This document shows positions 38,261 through 46,719 of a DNA stretch of 64,000 bases, piece by piece. Made by a program: the position numbers and the translations under genes. This stretch comes from Microbacterium sp. Leaf288 (lineage in GTDB: Bacteria > Actinomycetota > Actinomycetes > Actinomycetales > Microbacteriaceae). The stretch lies in NCBI RefSeq assembly GCF_001422925.1, contig NZ_LMNI01000010.1, forward strand, positions 960,993-1,024,992, in the 5' to 3' direction. A model generated the notes under the pieces. The model was not told the DNA's origin. It saw nothing but the letters and a program-made list of their open reading frames with translations, and made no database searches. Position 1 is the first letter of the stretch. Each line of letters begins with the position of its first letter.

Positions 38261-39214
38261 GTGACCCCCGCCGTGACCGTCATCGTCCCGGGCTACGACG
38301 TGGCTCTCTATGCTGCCGAGGCGCTCGACTCCCTCCGTGCGCAGACACGCGAAGACTGGGTCGCGATCCTCGTCGACGACGCATCGAGCGATGAGACGGG
38401 TGCGCTGTTCGACGCCGCCGCCGCGGCCGACGACCGGTTCCAGGTCGTCCACCATCGCGCGCAGAGCGGGCTCGGCGCCGCGCGCAACTCCGCGCTCGAC
38501 CTCGTCCGCACCCCGTTCGTGGGGTTCCTCGACGCCGACGACCGCCTCACGCCCACGGCGCTCGAGCGGCTCGTCGGCACGGTCGCCGGCAGCGGCAGCG
38601 ACTTCGCACTCGGCGCCTATGTGCGCCTGCGCCCCGACAGCGCCGGCGGGTACGAGGCCGGCAGCGTGCAGCCCTGGGTCGCTGCGGCGACGGATCCCGC
38701 ACGCGTCGGCGTCACCCTCGACCAGCACCCCGAGGCATCCGGCAACATCGTCGCGTGGTCGAAGGTGAGCCGGACCGATCTGTGGCGGCGCACCGGTCTG
38801 CGCTTCCCCGAGGGCAAGGCCTACGAGGACCAGATCGTCGCGCAGCAGATGTACACGCGCGCCCGCGCGTTCGACGTCATCCCCGACGTCGTCGTCGAGT
38901 GGCGCGAGCGGGCCGACGGCTCCTCCATCACTCAGCACAAGGGCGAGCTCCCCGTGCTCCGCGACTACCTCGAGGCGCTCGCCGGAGGCATCGCGGTGCT
39001 GGATGCTGCGGGCCAGCCGCGGGCCGCGGCATCCCGTGTCCGACTCATCCTCGCGATGGACCTGCCGCCCCTCGTCGGCCTCGCCCGCGATCACGTCGAC
39101 GACGCCTACCGTCAGGCGCTCGGCGCGTTCGCACGGAAGCTGGGATCGCGCGCGGACGGTGTCGCGCTGTCGGAGCCGGCCGCGACGGCGCTGGCCGCCG
39201 CGCGGCTCTGGTGA
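38261..39214 (+). CDS. family 2 glycosyltransferase
   Basis: 317 residues, GT-A fold. VTVIVPGYDVALYAAEALDSL and ILVDDASSDETG mark the nucleotide-sugar site, and FLDADDRLTP carries the metal-binding DXD. The C-terminal part is less conserved and has no membrane segment, so it is probably a cytoplasmic enzyme acting at the membrane in cell-wall or exopolysaccharide synthesis. Donor and acceptor cannot be inferred. Single gene with no related neighbours. The GTG start follows TAGGAT by 6 nt. Confidence 0.88.
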   Translation: MTPAVTVIVPGYDVALYAAEALDSLRAQTREDWVAILVDDASSDETGALFDAAAAADDRFQVVHHRAQSGLGAARNSALDLVRTPFVGFLDADDRLTPTALERLVGTVAGSGSDFALGAYVRLRPDSAGGYEAGSVQPWVAAATDPARVGVTLDQHPEASGNIVAWSKVSRTDLWRRTGLRFPEGKAYEDQIVAQQMYTRARAFDVIPDVVVEWRERADGSSITQHKGELPVLRDYLEALAGGIAVLDAAGQPRAAASRVRLILAMDLPPLVGLARDHVDDAYRQALGAFARKLGSRADGVALSEPAATALAAARLW

Positions 39215-39244
39215 CGACGCCACCCCCGCCTGCCGTGCGGGAGC

Positions 39245-41263
39245 TCAGTCCTCGCGCCACTCCGGGTCACCGACGCTGCCGCGACCGGCAGCCATCACCT
39301 CTTCCGAGGTGAAGACGGGCGCGTCGGGCGGGCTGTCGGCGCGCCGCTCGGGGTGGTCGGCGGGCGCCTCGGCGTCCTCCGCCTCGAGGATCCTCGTCGT
39401 CGCGAGCTGCTGAGCCGCGAGTTCGGCATAGAGCCCGCCCTCCGCGAGCAGCGAGGCGTGCGTCCCGGACTCGACGATGCGCCCGGCCTCGACGACGTGG
39501 ATCACGTCGGCCGCGATCACCGTCGACAGGCGGTGCGCGATCGACAGGGTCGTGCGGCCTCGCGCCGCCGCATCCAGCGCCTCCTGCACGACGCGCTCCG
39601 ACACGGTGTCAAGGGCCGACGTCGCCTCGTCGAGGAGCAGCACGGGCGGGTCCTTCAGGAGCACACGCGCGATGGCGATCCGCTGCTTCTCCCCGCCCGA
39701 GAGTCGATAGCCGCGCTCGCCGACGACGGTGTCGTAGCCCTTCTCGAAACGCTCGATCACGTGATGAATGTTCGCGGCTCGGCACGCCGCCTCGACCTCG
39801 GCATCCGTCGCGTCCGGCTTCGCGTATCGCAGGTTCTCGCGGATCGTGGCGTGGAACAGGTAGGTCTCCTGCGAGACGATGCCCACGTTGTCGATGATCG
39901 ACTCCTGCGTGAGGCGCCGCACGTCCTCACCGGCGAACAGGACGGAGCCGCCGGATGCCTCGTACAGCCGTGGCGTCAGGTACAGCACGGTCGTCTTGCC
40001 CGCGCCGGAAGGCCCGACGAACGCGACGTGCTGACCGGGCTCGGCCGTGAACGACACGCCCTGCAGCGTCGCGCGGGTGTCGGGCGCGGCATCCGGATAG
40101 CGGAACTCCACCTCGCGGAACTCGATGCGCCCGAGCGGGCCGGGGGCGTCGGCGACGTCGACCGCGTCGGGGGCGTCGCGGATGGCCGGCACGAGATCGA
40201 GGTACTCGAAGATGCGGGCGAACAGCGCCGACGAGGTCTGCAGGTCGAGCGAGACGCGCATGAGCCCCATGAGGGGCATGAGCAGTCGCGCCTGCACCGT
40301 GGTGAACGCGACGATGGTGCCCGCCGTGATCGCGTCGGTGCCGCCGCCGATGAGATAGCCCGACACCAGGTAGATGATCGCGGGGACGCTCGCCATGATG
40401 ACCTGGACGACGGCGAAGAAGCCCTGGCCGCTCATCGCGCGCCGCACCTGCAGCCGCACCTGGTTGACGTTCTCGTCGGCGTAGCGCGTCGACTCGGTGC
40501 GCTGGCGGTTGAACGACTTCGACAGCAGGATGCCCGAGACGCTCAGGGTCTCCTGTGTGATGGCGGTCAGCTCCGACAGCGACTCCTGCGTCTCGCCCGC
40601 GATGCGCGCCCGCACCTGGCCGACGCGGCGCTGCACCAGGATGAGGAACGGCATGAGCACGACGGCGATGATCGTGAGCCGCCAGTCGATGAGGATCATC
40701 GCGACGAGGGAGGCGACGACCGTGACGGTGTTGCCGAGGATGCTCGTCACGGTGTTCGTGAGCACCCCCGAGACGCCGCCCACGTCGTTCTGGAGGCGCG
40801 ATTGGATGACGCCGGTCTTGGTGCGCGTGAAGAAGCCGAGCTCCATCGACTGCAGGTGGTCGAACAGCTTCACCCGGAGGTCGCCGGTGACGCGGTTGCC
40901 GACGGTGGAGGTGAGCCACGTCTGCACGACGCCGACGACTGCGGACAGCAGGAAGAGCGCGATCATCGCGAGCACGAGCTTCCACAACAGTGAGAGGTCG
41001 GGCGGCGACCCGTCGACCGGGAACAGCGCGTCATCGAACACCCGCTGCACGAGCAGCGGGGGTATGACCGCGATGCCGGCGCCCGCGACGACGAGCACAC
41101 CGGTGATGGCGATCGACCATTTGTATGGACGGAAGAGGGCGACCACCCGCCGCCCGAGGTTCGGGATCTGGGGCGCCTCGGCGTTCGCGCGCCGCTGGGC
41201 CTCGGTGTCGACCGGGCGGAAGCCGGGGTGTCCGCCCCCGCCCCCACCGCCGCGCATGCTCAC
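39245..41263 (-). CDS. ABC exporter, half-transporter with fused permease and ATPase
   Basis: 672 residues. A Gly-rich N-terminus (RGGGGGGGHPG) precedes six transmembrane helices (about 45-340) and an ATPase domain with Walker A GPSGAGKTT, signature LSGGEKQRIAIARVLL, Walker B VLLLDEATSALD and the H-loop IAHRLST. It belongs to the MsbA/multidrug type and should act as a dimer; the substrate is unknown. About 50 acidic residues form a C-terminal tail. GTG 41263 follows TAGGCT by 6 nt; ATG 41257 is an alternative. Its promoter is back-to-back with that of the small acidic gene. Confidence 0.9.
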   Translation of the reverse strand: MSMRGGGGGGGHPGFRPVDTEAQRRANAEAPQIPNLGRRVVALFRPYKWSIAITGVLVVAGAGIAVIPPLLVQRVFDDALFPVDGSPPDLSLLWKLVLAMIALFLLSAVVGVVQTWLTSTVGNRVTGDLRVKLFDHLQSMELGFFTRTKTGVIQSRLQNDVGGVSGVLTNTVTSILGNTVTVVASLVAMILIDWRLTIIAVVLMPFLILVQRRVGQVRARIAGETQESLSELTAITQETLSVSGILLSKSFNRQRTESTRYADENVNQVRLQVRRAMSGQGFFAVVQVIMASVPAIIYLVSGYLIGGGTDAITAGTIVAFTTVQARLLMPLMGLMRVSLDLQTSSALFARIFEYLDLVPAIRDAPDAVDVADAPGPLGRIEFREVEFRYPDAAPDTRATLQGVSFTAEPGQHVAFVGPSGAGKTTVLYLTPRLYEASGGSVLFAGEDVRRLTQESIIDNVGIVSQETYLFHATIRENLRYAKPDATDAEVEAACRAANIHHVIERFEKGYDTVVGERGYRLSGGEKQRIAIARVLLKDPPVLLLDEATSALDTVSERVVQEALDAAARGRTTLSIAHRLSTVIAADVIHVVEAGRIVESGTHASLLAEGGLYAELAAQQLATTRILEAEDAEAPADHPERRADSPPDAPVFTSEEVMAAGRGSVGDPEWRED

Positions 41264-41269
41264 GTGGCC

Positions 41270-41298
41270 AGCCTAACCAGCGCCGCCGACGCTAGGCT
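41270..41298. promoter_or_regulatory. overlapping divergent promoters with mirrored -10 boxes
   Basis: AGCCTA (41270-41275) is the minus-strand -10 box TAGGCT, 6 nt from the exporter GTG. TAGGCT (41293-41298) is the plus-strand -10 box, 6 nt from ATG 41305. The boxes form an inverted repeat with 17 bp between them, so each lies where the other promoter would have its -35. Polymerase could probably use only one at a time. Confidence 0.6.
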
Positions 41299-41304
41299 CG
41301 TGCC

Positions 41305-41514
41305 ATGACCTCGACCCCCGACCTCCCCGAGCACGACGGCAGCGACCTCGCGGAGCTCCGCGAAGAGATCGACGCCCTCCAGGCCATCCCGCACGAGGAG
41401 ATCGTGAACCCTCTCCCGAAGAACCTCGAGGAGCGCGAGCCCGAGGCCGAGCCGACCGATGCGATCGGCTCAGAGAAGTGGGACGACGCGGAGCCCGAGC
41501 GCTCCGACAGCTGA
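41305..41514 (+). CDS. small acidic protein of unknown function
   Basis: 69 residues, strongly acidic and without hydrophobic segments or cysteines (ELREEIDALQAIPHEEIVNPL then AEPTDAIGSEKWDDAEPERSD). The first half could form one amphipathic helix. I cannot assign a family. It is supported as a gene by a leaderless-type -10 box 6 nt upstream, codon use like its neighbours and a strong terminator 20 nt after its stop. It is divergent from the ABC exporter. Confidence 0.75.
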   Translation: MTSTPDLPEHDGSDLAELREEIDALQAIPHEEIVNPLPKNLEEREPEAEPTDAIGSEKWDDAEPERSDS

Positions 41515-41533
41515 CCCTCGGGTCGCTTCGTCG

Positions 41534-41570
41534 CCGACATCCGTTCCCCGAAGCGGGAATGGGATGTCGG
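41534..41570. terminator. terminator after the small acidic gene
   Basis: CCGACATCC and GGGATGTCGG with inner TTCCC / GGGAA form a stem of about 15 bp with one bulge, 20 nt after the stop codon at 41514. Confidence 0.7.
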
Positions 41571-41647
41571 AACCTGTGGTTATCCTGAAGGCTTGCCATC
41601 CTCGGGTGGTATTTCGCTGCCCATCCGAGCCCTCGAGGAGACGACCT

Positions 41648-43174
41648 ATGGCCGCCATCGAAACGAACCCCGGAACCGGCAGCATCCCCGCTGCTGCGGG
41701 CACTGCCGGCGCCCTCCCCACGCTGCGCCCCGAAGAGAGCCGTGTCATCTGGCTGCTCCTCGGCGCCGCCTTCGTCGCAATCCTCAACGAGACGACGATG
41801 GGCGTCGCGATCCCGCACCTCATCACCGACCTCGGCATCACGGCGCTCGCCGCGCAGTGGCTGACGACCGCGTTCATGCTGACGATGGCCGTGATCATCC
41901 CGATCACCGGCTTCCTGCTGCGCCGCTTCACGACGCGCACGATGTTCGTCGCGGCGATGGGGCTGTTCTCCCTCGGCACGCTCATCGCGTTCCTGTCGCC
42001 GGGCTTCCCCATGCTGCTCGTCGCCCGCGTGGTGCAGGCGTCCGGCACCGCGATCATGATGCCGCTGCTCATGACGACGCTCATGACGGTCGTGCCCGCC
42101 GCCATCCGCGGCCGCATGATGGGGCGCGTCAGCATCGTGATGTCGCTCGCCCCGGCGATCGGCCCGACGCTCGCCGGTGCCATCCTCAACAACTTCGAGT
42201 GGCGCTGGATCTTCGGCATCGTGCTGCCGATCGCCATCGTGGCGCTCGTCGTCGGCGCGCGCTGGATCCACAACCTCGGCGAGACGACGCGTGCTCCGAT
42301 CGACGTCCTGTCGGTCATCCTGTCGGCCCTCGGCTTCGGCGGTCTCGTCTTCGGCCTCAGCCAGCTGGGCGGCGGCGGGCACGGCAGCGGGGCGGATGCC
42401 GCGGCCGCGAGCGCAGCGTCGACCACGACGCTGATCGTCTCGCTGGCGGTCGGCGTCGTCGCGCTCGGCCTCTTCGGCTGGCGTCAGGTCGTGCTGCAGC
42501 GCAAGGACGACGCGCTGCTCGACCTGCGCGTGTTCCAGAGCGCCAACTTCTCGCTGTCGATCGGCCAGATGGCGATCATGTCGATGGCCTTCTTCGGCGC
42601 GATCACCGTCGTCCCGCTCTACCTGCAGGACGTGCTGGGCGTCGACCCGCTCACGACGGGTCTGGTGGTGCTGCCGGGCGCCCTCGCGATGGGCCTCGCC
42701 GGTCCGTTCATCGGTCGCATCTACGACCGCTGGGGCACGACGGTGCTGCTCGTTCCGGGCGCCGTCATCACGACCGCGATGCTGTGGTTCTACACGACGT
42801 TCGGCACCGAGACGCCGGTGTGGCTGATCGCCGTGGCGCAGACCGTGCTCTCGGTCGGCCTCGCGCTCTCGTTCACGCCGCTGTTCACGGCGTCGCTCGG
42901 CTCGCTCCAGCCGCGGTTCTACTCCTACGGATCCGCGGTCGTCGGAACCGTGCAGCAGGTCGCGGGCGCCGCGGGCATCGCGCTGATGTTCGGCGTCATG
43001 GCGGCGGCCACGTCGGCCGCGACGACGTCGGGTGCCGACGCCCTCGCCGCCGGCGCGGCCGGCACACATGCCGCGTTCTTGACGGCGGCGTTCCTGTCGC
43101 TGCCGCTCCTGGTCGGCGCGTTCCTCATCCGCAAGCCGGTCGACGCCCCGATGGGCGCCCCCGCCGGTCACTGA
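41648..43174 (+). CDS. MFS drug exporter, DHA2 (EmrB/QacA) family
   Basis: 508 residues with about 14 membrane helices. The family pattern appears in FVAILNETTMGVAIPHLITDLG (helix 1), QWLTTAFMLTMAVIIPITGFLLRRF and the motif C-like GRVSIVMSLAPAIGPTLAG of antiporters. A proton-driven exporter of drugs or metabolites is expected; the substrate is unknown. ATG 41648 has GAGGAG 9 nt upstream; the frame extends further up through the acidic gene's terminator, which excludes a longer start. It ends at a perfect 16-bp hairpin. Confidence 0.9.
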   Translation: MAAIETNPGTGSIPAAAGTAGALPTLRPEESRVIWLLLGAAFVAILNETTMGVAIPHLITDLGITALAAQWLTTAFMLTMAVIIPITGFLLRRFTTRTMFVAAMGLFSLGTLIAFLSPGFPMLLVARVVQASGTAIMMPLLMTTLMTVVPAAIRGRMMGRVSIVMSLAPAIGPTLAGAILNNFEWRWIFGIVLPIAIVALVVGARWIHNLGETTRAPIDVLSVILSALGFGGLVFGLSQLGGGGHGSGADAAAASAASTTTLIVSLAVGVVALGLFGWRQVVLQRKDDALLDLRVFQSANFSLSIGQMAIMSMAFFGAITVVPLYLQDVLGVDPLTTGLVVLPGALAMGLAGPFIGRIYDRWGTTVLLVPGAVITTAMLWFYTTFGTETPVWLIAVAQTVLSVGLALSFTPLFTASLGSLQPRFYSYGSAVVGTVQQVAGAAGIALMFGVMAAATSAATTSGADALAAGAAGTHAAFLTAAFLSLPLLVGAFLIRKPVDAPMGAPAGH

Positions 43175-43187
43175 CCGACGTATCACC

Positions 43188-43224
43188 CGGATGCCCCACC
43201 CCTCGACAAGGGGTGGGGCATCCG
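43188..43224 (+). terminator. terminator of the MFS exporter gene
   Basis: CGGATGCCCCACCCCT (43188-43203) and AGGGGTGGGGCATCCG (43209-43224) pair perfectly over 16 bp with a 5-nt loop. Confidence 0.85.
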
Positions 43225-43264
43225 CGATTCTGGATGCGCCCGAAAGCCGACGGGAGACAGCACC

Positions 43265-43867
43265 ATGATCGTGAGCACTCCGGACCTCGACGGAGCCACC
43301 GGCCATGTCGCCGAGATGTACGACGGCGATCTCCGCAGCGACGGGTTCGTCTTCGGGCACACGCGCGCGATGGCGATCAACCCCGAGGCCCATGCGGCCT
43401 TCGAGACGCTGATCCGGAGCATCGTCCCGTCGATCGGCCTGCGCAACTACGAACTCGCCACGCTCGGCGCCGCCCGCGCGATCGGGTCGGATCACTGCCT
43501 CCTCGCGCACGGCCGAAAGAGCCTGCGCGCAGGCCTCCTCGATGAGGACGAACTCGCCCGGCTTGCACGCGAGGGCGCAGACGCCGGCCTCGACGAGACG
43601 GACATGGCAGTGGTCGCGTACGCCGAGAAGCTCTCGACGGATGCCGCGACCATGACCGACGCTGACACACAGCGCCTCCGCGATCTCGGGTTCACCGATC
43701 GGCAGATCGTCGACATCACGCTCGCCGCCGCCGTGCGCAACTACTTCAGCCGGGCGCTGCTGGCCCTGGCGGTGCCCGTCGACGACGTGCCCGGCCTCAG
43801 CCCCGCGCTGGTCGCCGCCCTGCTCGCGCCGGCGCAGGCCGCACGCCGCGACGTCAGTGGTGGATGA
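43265..43867 (+). CDS. AhpD/carboxymuconolactone decarboxylase-like protein
   Basis: 200 residues, all-helical. The core ELATLGAARAIGSDHCLLAHGRKSL resembles the AhpD-like peroxidase-related family, but only one cysteine (DHCLLAH) is present where AhpD has CxxC, so peroxiredoxin-reductase activity is doubtful. GGGAG precedes ATG 43265. It ends with a 14-nt tail-to-tail overlap with the next gene on the other strand. Confidence 0.8.
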   Translation: MIVSTPDLDGATGHVAEMYDGDLRSDGFVFGHTRAMAINPEAHAAFETLIRSIVPSIGLRNYELATLGAARAIGSDHCLLAHGRKSLRAGLLDEDELARLAREGADAGLDETDMAVVAYAEKLSTDAATMTDADTQRLRDLGFTDRQIVDITLAAAVRNYFSRALLALAVPVDDVPGLSPALVAALLAPAQAARRDVSGG

Positions 43868-44357
43868 CGGCCTTCAAGAGGATGAGCACTCCGCCGAAAG
43901 CGGCGGTGATGAGCGCGCTCAGGATGCGGGGAAGCCAGTGCGTGCTCCAGCGCGCGACGGCGATCCAGCCCAGTGCGCCGAGCATGACGGTGTTGACGAT
44001 GAGAGCCACCCAGAGCGCGGTGGTGTCTTCGATGACGCGCGTCGCGCCGAGCAGCAGGATGATCAGCGGCGGAACGGACGCGAGGAGCATGCCGCCCGAT
44101 TGACGAGCGGATGCGCGGAGGCTTGCGCGGAGTCCGGCATGACCGTCGGTGGCGGCCAGGCGGCCCAAGGTGCCGGCGAACACGTGAGCGGCGAAGAACA
44201 CGATCACCGTGACGGCGACAGTCGCGAGGGCCTCCCACGCCGTCCCCCGGGCCGAGACGACGATCATGCCCGACACGAGGATCAGTCCGTAGATCGCCTC
44301 CTCCGACATGAGGATGCGGCCGACCCGCGGAGTGATGTGGAGCTGTTCGTCGGTCAT
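43854..44357 (-). CDS. four-helix membrane protein of unknown function
   Basis: 167 residues. Helices lie at about 22-37, 44-64, 91-108 and 113-131, with another hydrophobic run near 145-162. The N-terminus MTDEQLHITPRVGRILMSEEAIYG is hydrophilic. No family recognised. It ends inside the last 14 bases of the AhpD-like gene on the other strand. No clear ribosome binding site or -10 box was found, so its start is the least certain part. Confidence 0.7.
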   Translation of the reverse strand: MTDEQLHITPRVGRILMSEEAIYGLILVSGMIVVSARGTAWEALATVAVTVIVFFAAHVFAGTLGRLAATDGHAGLRASLRASARQSGGMLLASVPPLIILLLGATRVIEDTTALWVALIVNTVMLGALGWIAVARWSTHWLPRILSALITAAFGGVLILLKAVIHH

Positions 44358-44390
44358 CGCCGGGGCGTCGTGGTGTGAACCGCGGGCTGG

Positions 44391-44513
44391 TCAGTCGATG
44401 CTGCAGCTGCCGCCGCCGCAGCACGAACCTGCGGACTCGACCACCGTGAGGAGGTTCTTCTCGTCGGCGACGGGGGCGAGGGTGATCGGGGCGGGCTGCT
44501 GCGAAGTCGTCAT
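44391..44513 (-). CDS. 40-residue Cys-rich peptide
   Basis: 40 residues: MTTSQQPAPITLAP opens it, VADEKNLLTVVESAG follows, and it ends SCCGGGSCSID. Three cysteines lie within seven residues, separated by glycines. This could bind a metal, form a redox centre, or be a modified-peptide precursor core; I cannot place it in a family. It is supported as a gene by TAGCAT 7 nt before the ATG (leaderless type) and by conserved-looking composition. It lies between a membrane protein gene and the Fpg/Nei gene, all on the minus strand. Confidence 0.6.
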   Translation of the reverse strand: MTTSQQPAPITLAPVADEKNLLTVVESAGSCCGGGSCSID

Positions 44514-44520
44514 AGCGACC

Positions 44521-44526
44521 ATGCTA
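44521..44526 (-). promoter_or_regulatory. -10 box of the Cys-rich peptide gene
   Basis: TAGCAT on the minus strand ends 7 nt before ATG 44513. Confidence 0.4.
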
Positions 44527-44574
44527 CCCAGGTGAACGGCGACGTCGGCCGCCCGCGTCGCGGTGGGCGCCGAC

Positions 44575-45414
44575 TCAGAGCGGCATTCCCTTGTTCTGGC
44601 ACGTCGGGCAGTACTGCGCCGAGGTACCGGAGAACGTGAGATCGCGGATGGTGTCGCGACACACCGGGCAGGCTTCGCCCGTGCGCCCGTGCACGCGCAT
44701 CGCCGCCACCTTGTGCGCCTTGAGCTGGTCGATGGGGACGCCGAGGCGCGCATCGATCGCACCGCGCACGGTCGTCAGCGTCGCGTCGAACAGCCGGTCC
44801 GCTTCGGCGTCGTCGAGCGCGGCGGCGTGGGTCACGGGCGACACCTTGGCGACGTGGAGGATCTCGTCGGAGTAGGCGTTGCCGATGCCGGCGAGCGACT
44901 CCTGCTCTTGCAAGATGGCCTTGATCTGCTTGCGCCGACCGCCCAGCGCGCTGTCGAACTGGTCGCGCGTGAAGGCCGCGTCGGCGGGATCGGGCCCGAG
45001 CTTCGCGATCGCGGGAACGTCAGCAGCGTCGCCGACCACGAACAGTCCGAGCGACACCCAGCTGCCGGCATCCGTCACCTCCAGACCGCGGTCGCCCGAC
45101 AGCTCGAAGTTCGCCAGGGCCGGCGGCGCGTCCGCCGAGAGCGGGGCGGGCTCTTCATCGGGTGCGGCATCCAGCCACCGCATCCAGCCGTGCCGCCCCA
45201 GCGAGACGACCAGGCTCGCCTCGTCGAGCACGATCTCCACGTGCTTGCCGTGGCGCCGGGCGCCGGTGATCGTGCGTCCGATGATGCCCGCCGGCGGCGT
45301 GGCACGCGTCTTGACCGTGCGGAACTCGAGCACATCGACTCCGCGGACCTCTCGCCCGGACGCCTCGTCAGCGAGGAACCGCGCGAGAGCCTCGACCTCC
45401 GGCGACTCAGGCAT
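44575..45414 (-). CDS. Fpg/Nei-family DNA glycosylase
   Basis: 279 residues. The N-terminus MPESPEVEALARF carries the catalytic Pro2 and the Glu3 of the family. The helix-two-turn-helix LAGIGNAYSDEILHVAKVSP and a C-terminal zinc finger CPVCRDTIRDLTFSGTSAQY followed by CPTC are intact. It removes oxidised bases and cuts the abasic site in base-excision repair; whether it is Fpg or an Nei type cannot be fixed here. ATG 45414 follows CAGGAT by 6 nt and must be the start because Pro must be residue 2; the upstream frame extension is spurious. Confidence 0.93.
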   Translation of the reverse strand: MPESPEVEALARFLADEASGREVRGVDVLEFRTVKTRATPPAGIIGRTITGARRHGKHVEIVLDEASLVVSLGRHGWMRWLDAAPDEEPAPLSADAPPALANFELSGDRGLEVTDAGSWVSLGLFVVGDAADVPAIAKLGPDPADAAFTRDQFDSALGGRRKQIKAILQEQESLAGIGNAYSDEILHVAKVSPVTHAAALDDAEADRLFDATLTTVRGAIDARLGVPIDQLKAHKVAAMRVHGRTGEACPVCRDTIRDLTFSGTSAQYCPTCQNKGMPL

Positions 45415-45420
45415 GGCCCC

Positions 45421-45426
45421 ATCCTG
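45421..45426 (-). promoter_or_regulatory. -10 box of the Fpg/Nei gene (leaderless start)
   Basis: CAGGAT on the minus strand ends 6 nt before ATG 45414. Confidence 0.45.
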
Positions 45427-45540
45427 CCACCGGGCTGCGACACCCGGGCCGTGGCGCACGCCCACCTCGCATGGATCCTTAAGGGACGGCCTCTCGGCCG
45501 CTCGGCGTGCACGAGTGATCGCGGAGAGCGCGCCGGTCTG

Positions 45541-45792
45541 TCAGCGCGGAAGCGGCGCGAGTCTCGCGGTGATCTGGTCGATGGCCTCGCCGATCGAGCC
45601 GAATTCGCAGACTCCCGCAGCACCTGTCACCCACAGCAGGTACACGCGATCGTCCTTGCACTCGAGGTAGGCCACCACGCGGTGCGGGTCGGTGGCTGCC
45701 AGCGACGGATCGCATGCCACCCATGCCCCCGAGCCCACCCACTGCAATTCCGGGCGACGGGCCTGAACGGCGGGAATCGATGTGTCGAGCAT
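45541..45792 (-). CDS. small hypothetical protein
   Basis: 83 residues, not recognised. No membrane segment or signal. A central beta-like stretch (VVAYLECKDDRVYLLWVTG) and a final helix (GSIGEAIDQITARLAPLPR) suggest a compact alpha/beta domain. GGGGAGG lies 6 nt before ATG 45792, the main support for coding. Neighbours give no clue. Confidence 0.6.
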   Translation of the reverse strand: MLDTSIPAVQARRPELQWVGSGAWVACDPSLAATDPHRVVAYLECKDDRVYLLWVTGAAGVCEFGSIGEAIDQITARLAPLPR

Positions 45793-45925
45793 GTCGGCCT
45801 CCCCTGTGTCACTGTCCGCGCATCGTCGCGCGGCAGAGTCAAAGATCCTCGGACTGGGCGCGGCGGCGAAAGGGGTTGACGGCGAGCACGCGATCTGCGT
45901 AGCGACGAGCGCGCCCGGGGCGACC

Positions 45926-45931
45926 TAGGCT
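45926..45931 (+). promoter_or_regulatory. -10 box of the EI24-like gene (leaderless start)
   Basis: TAGGCT ends 7 nt before ATG 45939. Confidence 0.45.
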
Positions 45932-45938
45932 GAATCCG

Positions 45939-46691
45939 ATGCGGGAGTTCATCGGAGGCGTGGGTCTGCTGGGCCGTGGCTTCGCACAATGGCGGCAGAG
46001 GCCCGGGCTCATGGCGCTCGGCCTCGTGCCCGCCGCGATCGTCGGCCTGCTGTTCCTCGGCGGGCTCATCGCACTCGGCGCCTCGCTGCCGGCGCTCACC
46101 GAGGCGATGACACCGTTCGCCGACGGCTGGCCGGGTGTGTGGGCGACCGTCTTCCGCATCGCGGTCGGTACCGCGCTCCTCGGTGCCGCCCTGGTGCTCG
46201 TGGCCGTGACGTTCACGGCACTCACGCTGCTGGTGGGCGAGCCGTTCTACGAGCGGATCTGGAGGGCGGTCGAGGCAGACGCCGGAACCCCGAAGCTCGA
46301 GGGCGACTACGGGTTCTGGCGATCGGTCGCGGACGGGCTGTCGCTCATCGCACGCGGCGTCGGCGTCGCGCTGGTCGCCGCGCTGATCGGCTTCGTCCCG
46401 GTGATCGGCGCCGTCGCGAGCACCGTCTTCGCGGTGCTCTTCACCGGATGGCTGATCGCCGACGAGCTGAGCTCCCGCGCGCTGAGCGCCCGCGGGCTGA
46501 CGAGGCGCGACCGCAAGCAGCTGTTGCGCCGCAGACGCTTGCGCGTCCTGGGTTTCGGCGTCGCGACGCAGCTGTGCTTCCTGGTGCCGCTCGGCGCGGT
46601 GGCCACGATGCCGGCAGCCGTGGCAGGAGCGACGGTTCTCGCGCGGTCGCTGCTCGATCCCACACCTTCGACGGCGCGCTCCCGGGCGTGA
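45939..46691 (+). CDS. EI24/CysZ-like membrane protein
   Basis: 250 residues. Hydrophobic segments at about 22-48, 65-95, 135-165 and 205-225, and the motif VGEPFYERIWRAVE, are typical of the EI24 (CysZ-like) family. CysZ moves sulfate in enteric bacteria; actinobacterial members are uncharacterised, so I give no substrate. ATG 45939 follows TAGGCT. Confidence 0.75.
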   Translation: MREFIGGVGLLGRGFAQWRQRPGLMALGLVPAAIVGLLFLGGLIALGASLPALTEAMTPFADGWPGVWATVFRIAVGTALLGAALVLVAVTFTALTLLVGEPFYERIWRAVEADAGTPKLEGDYGFWRSVADGLSLIARGVGVALVAALIGFVPVIGAVASTVFAVLFTGWLIADELSSRALSARGLTRRDRKQLLRRRRLRVLGFGVATQLCFLVPLGAVATMPAAVAGATVLARSLLDPTPSTARSRA

Positions 46692-46719
46692 TCCGAACGC
46701 CGGCGACGCGGCATCCGAG

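Noticed and set aside
41273..43510. 745-codon minus-strand frame across the MFS exporter
   Set aside because: Very long but full of Arg, His, Asp and Glu repeats typical of antisense frames; the exporter on the other strand has all family motifs.
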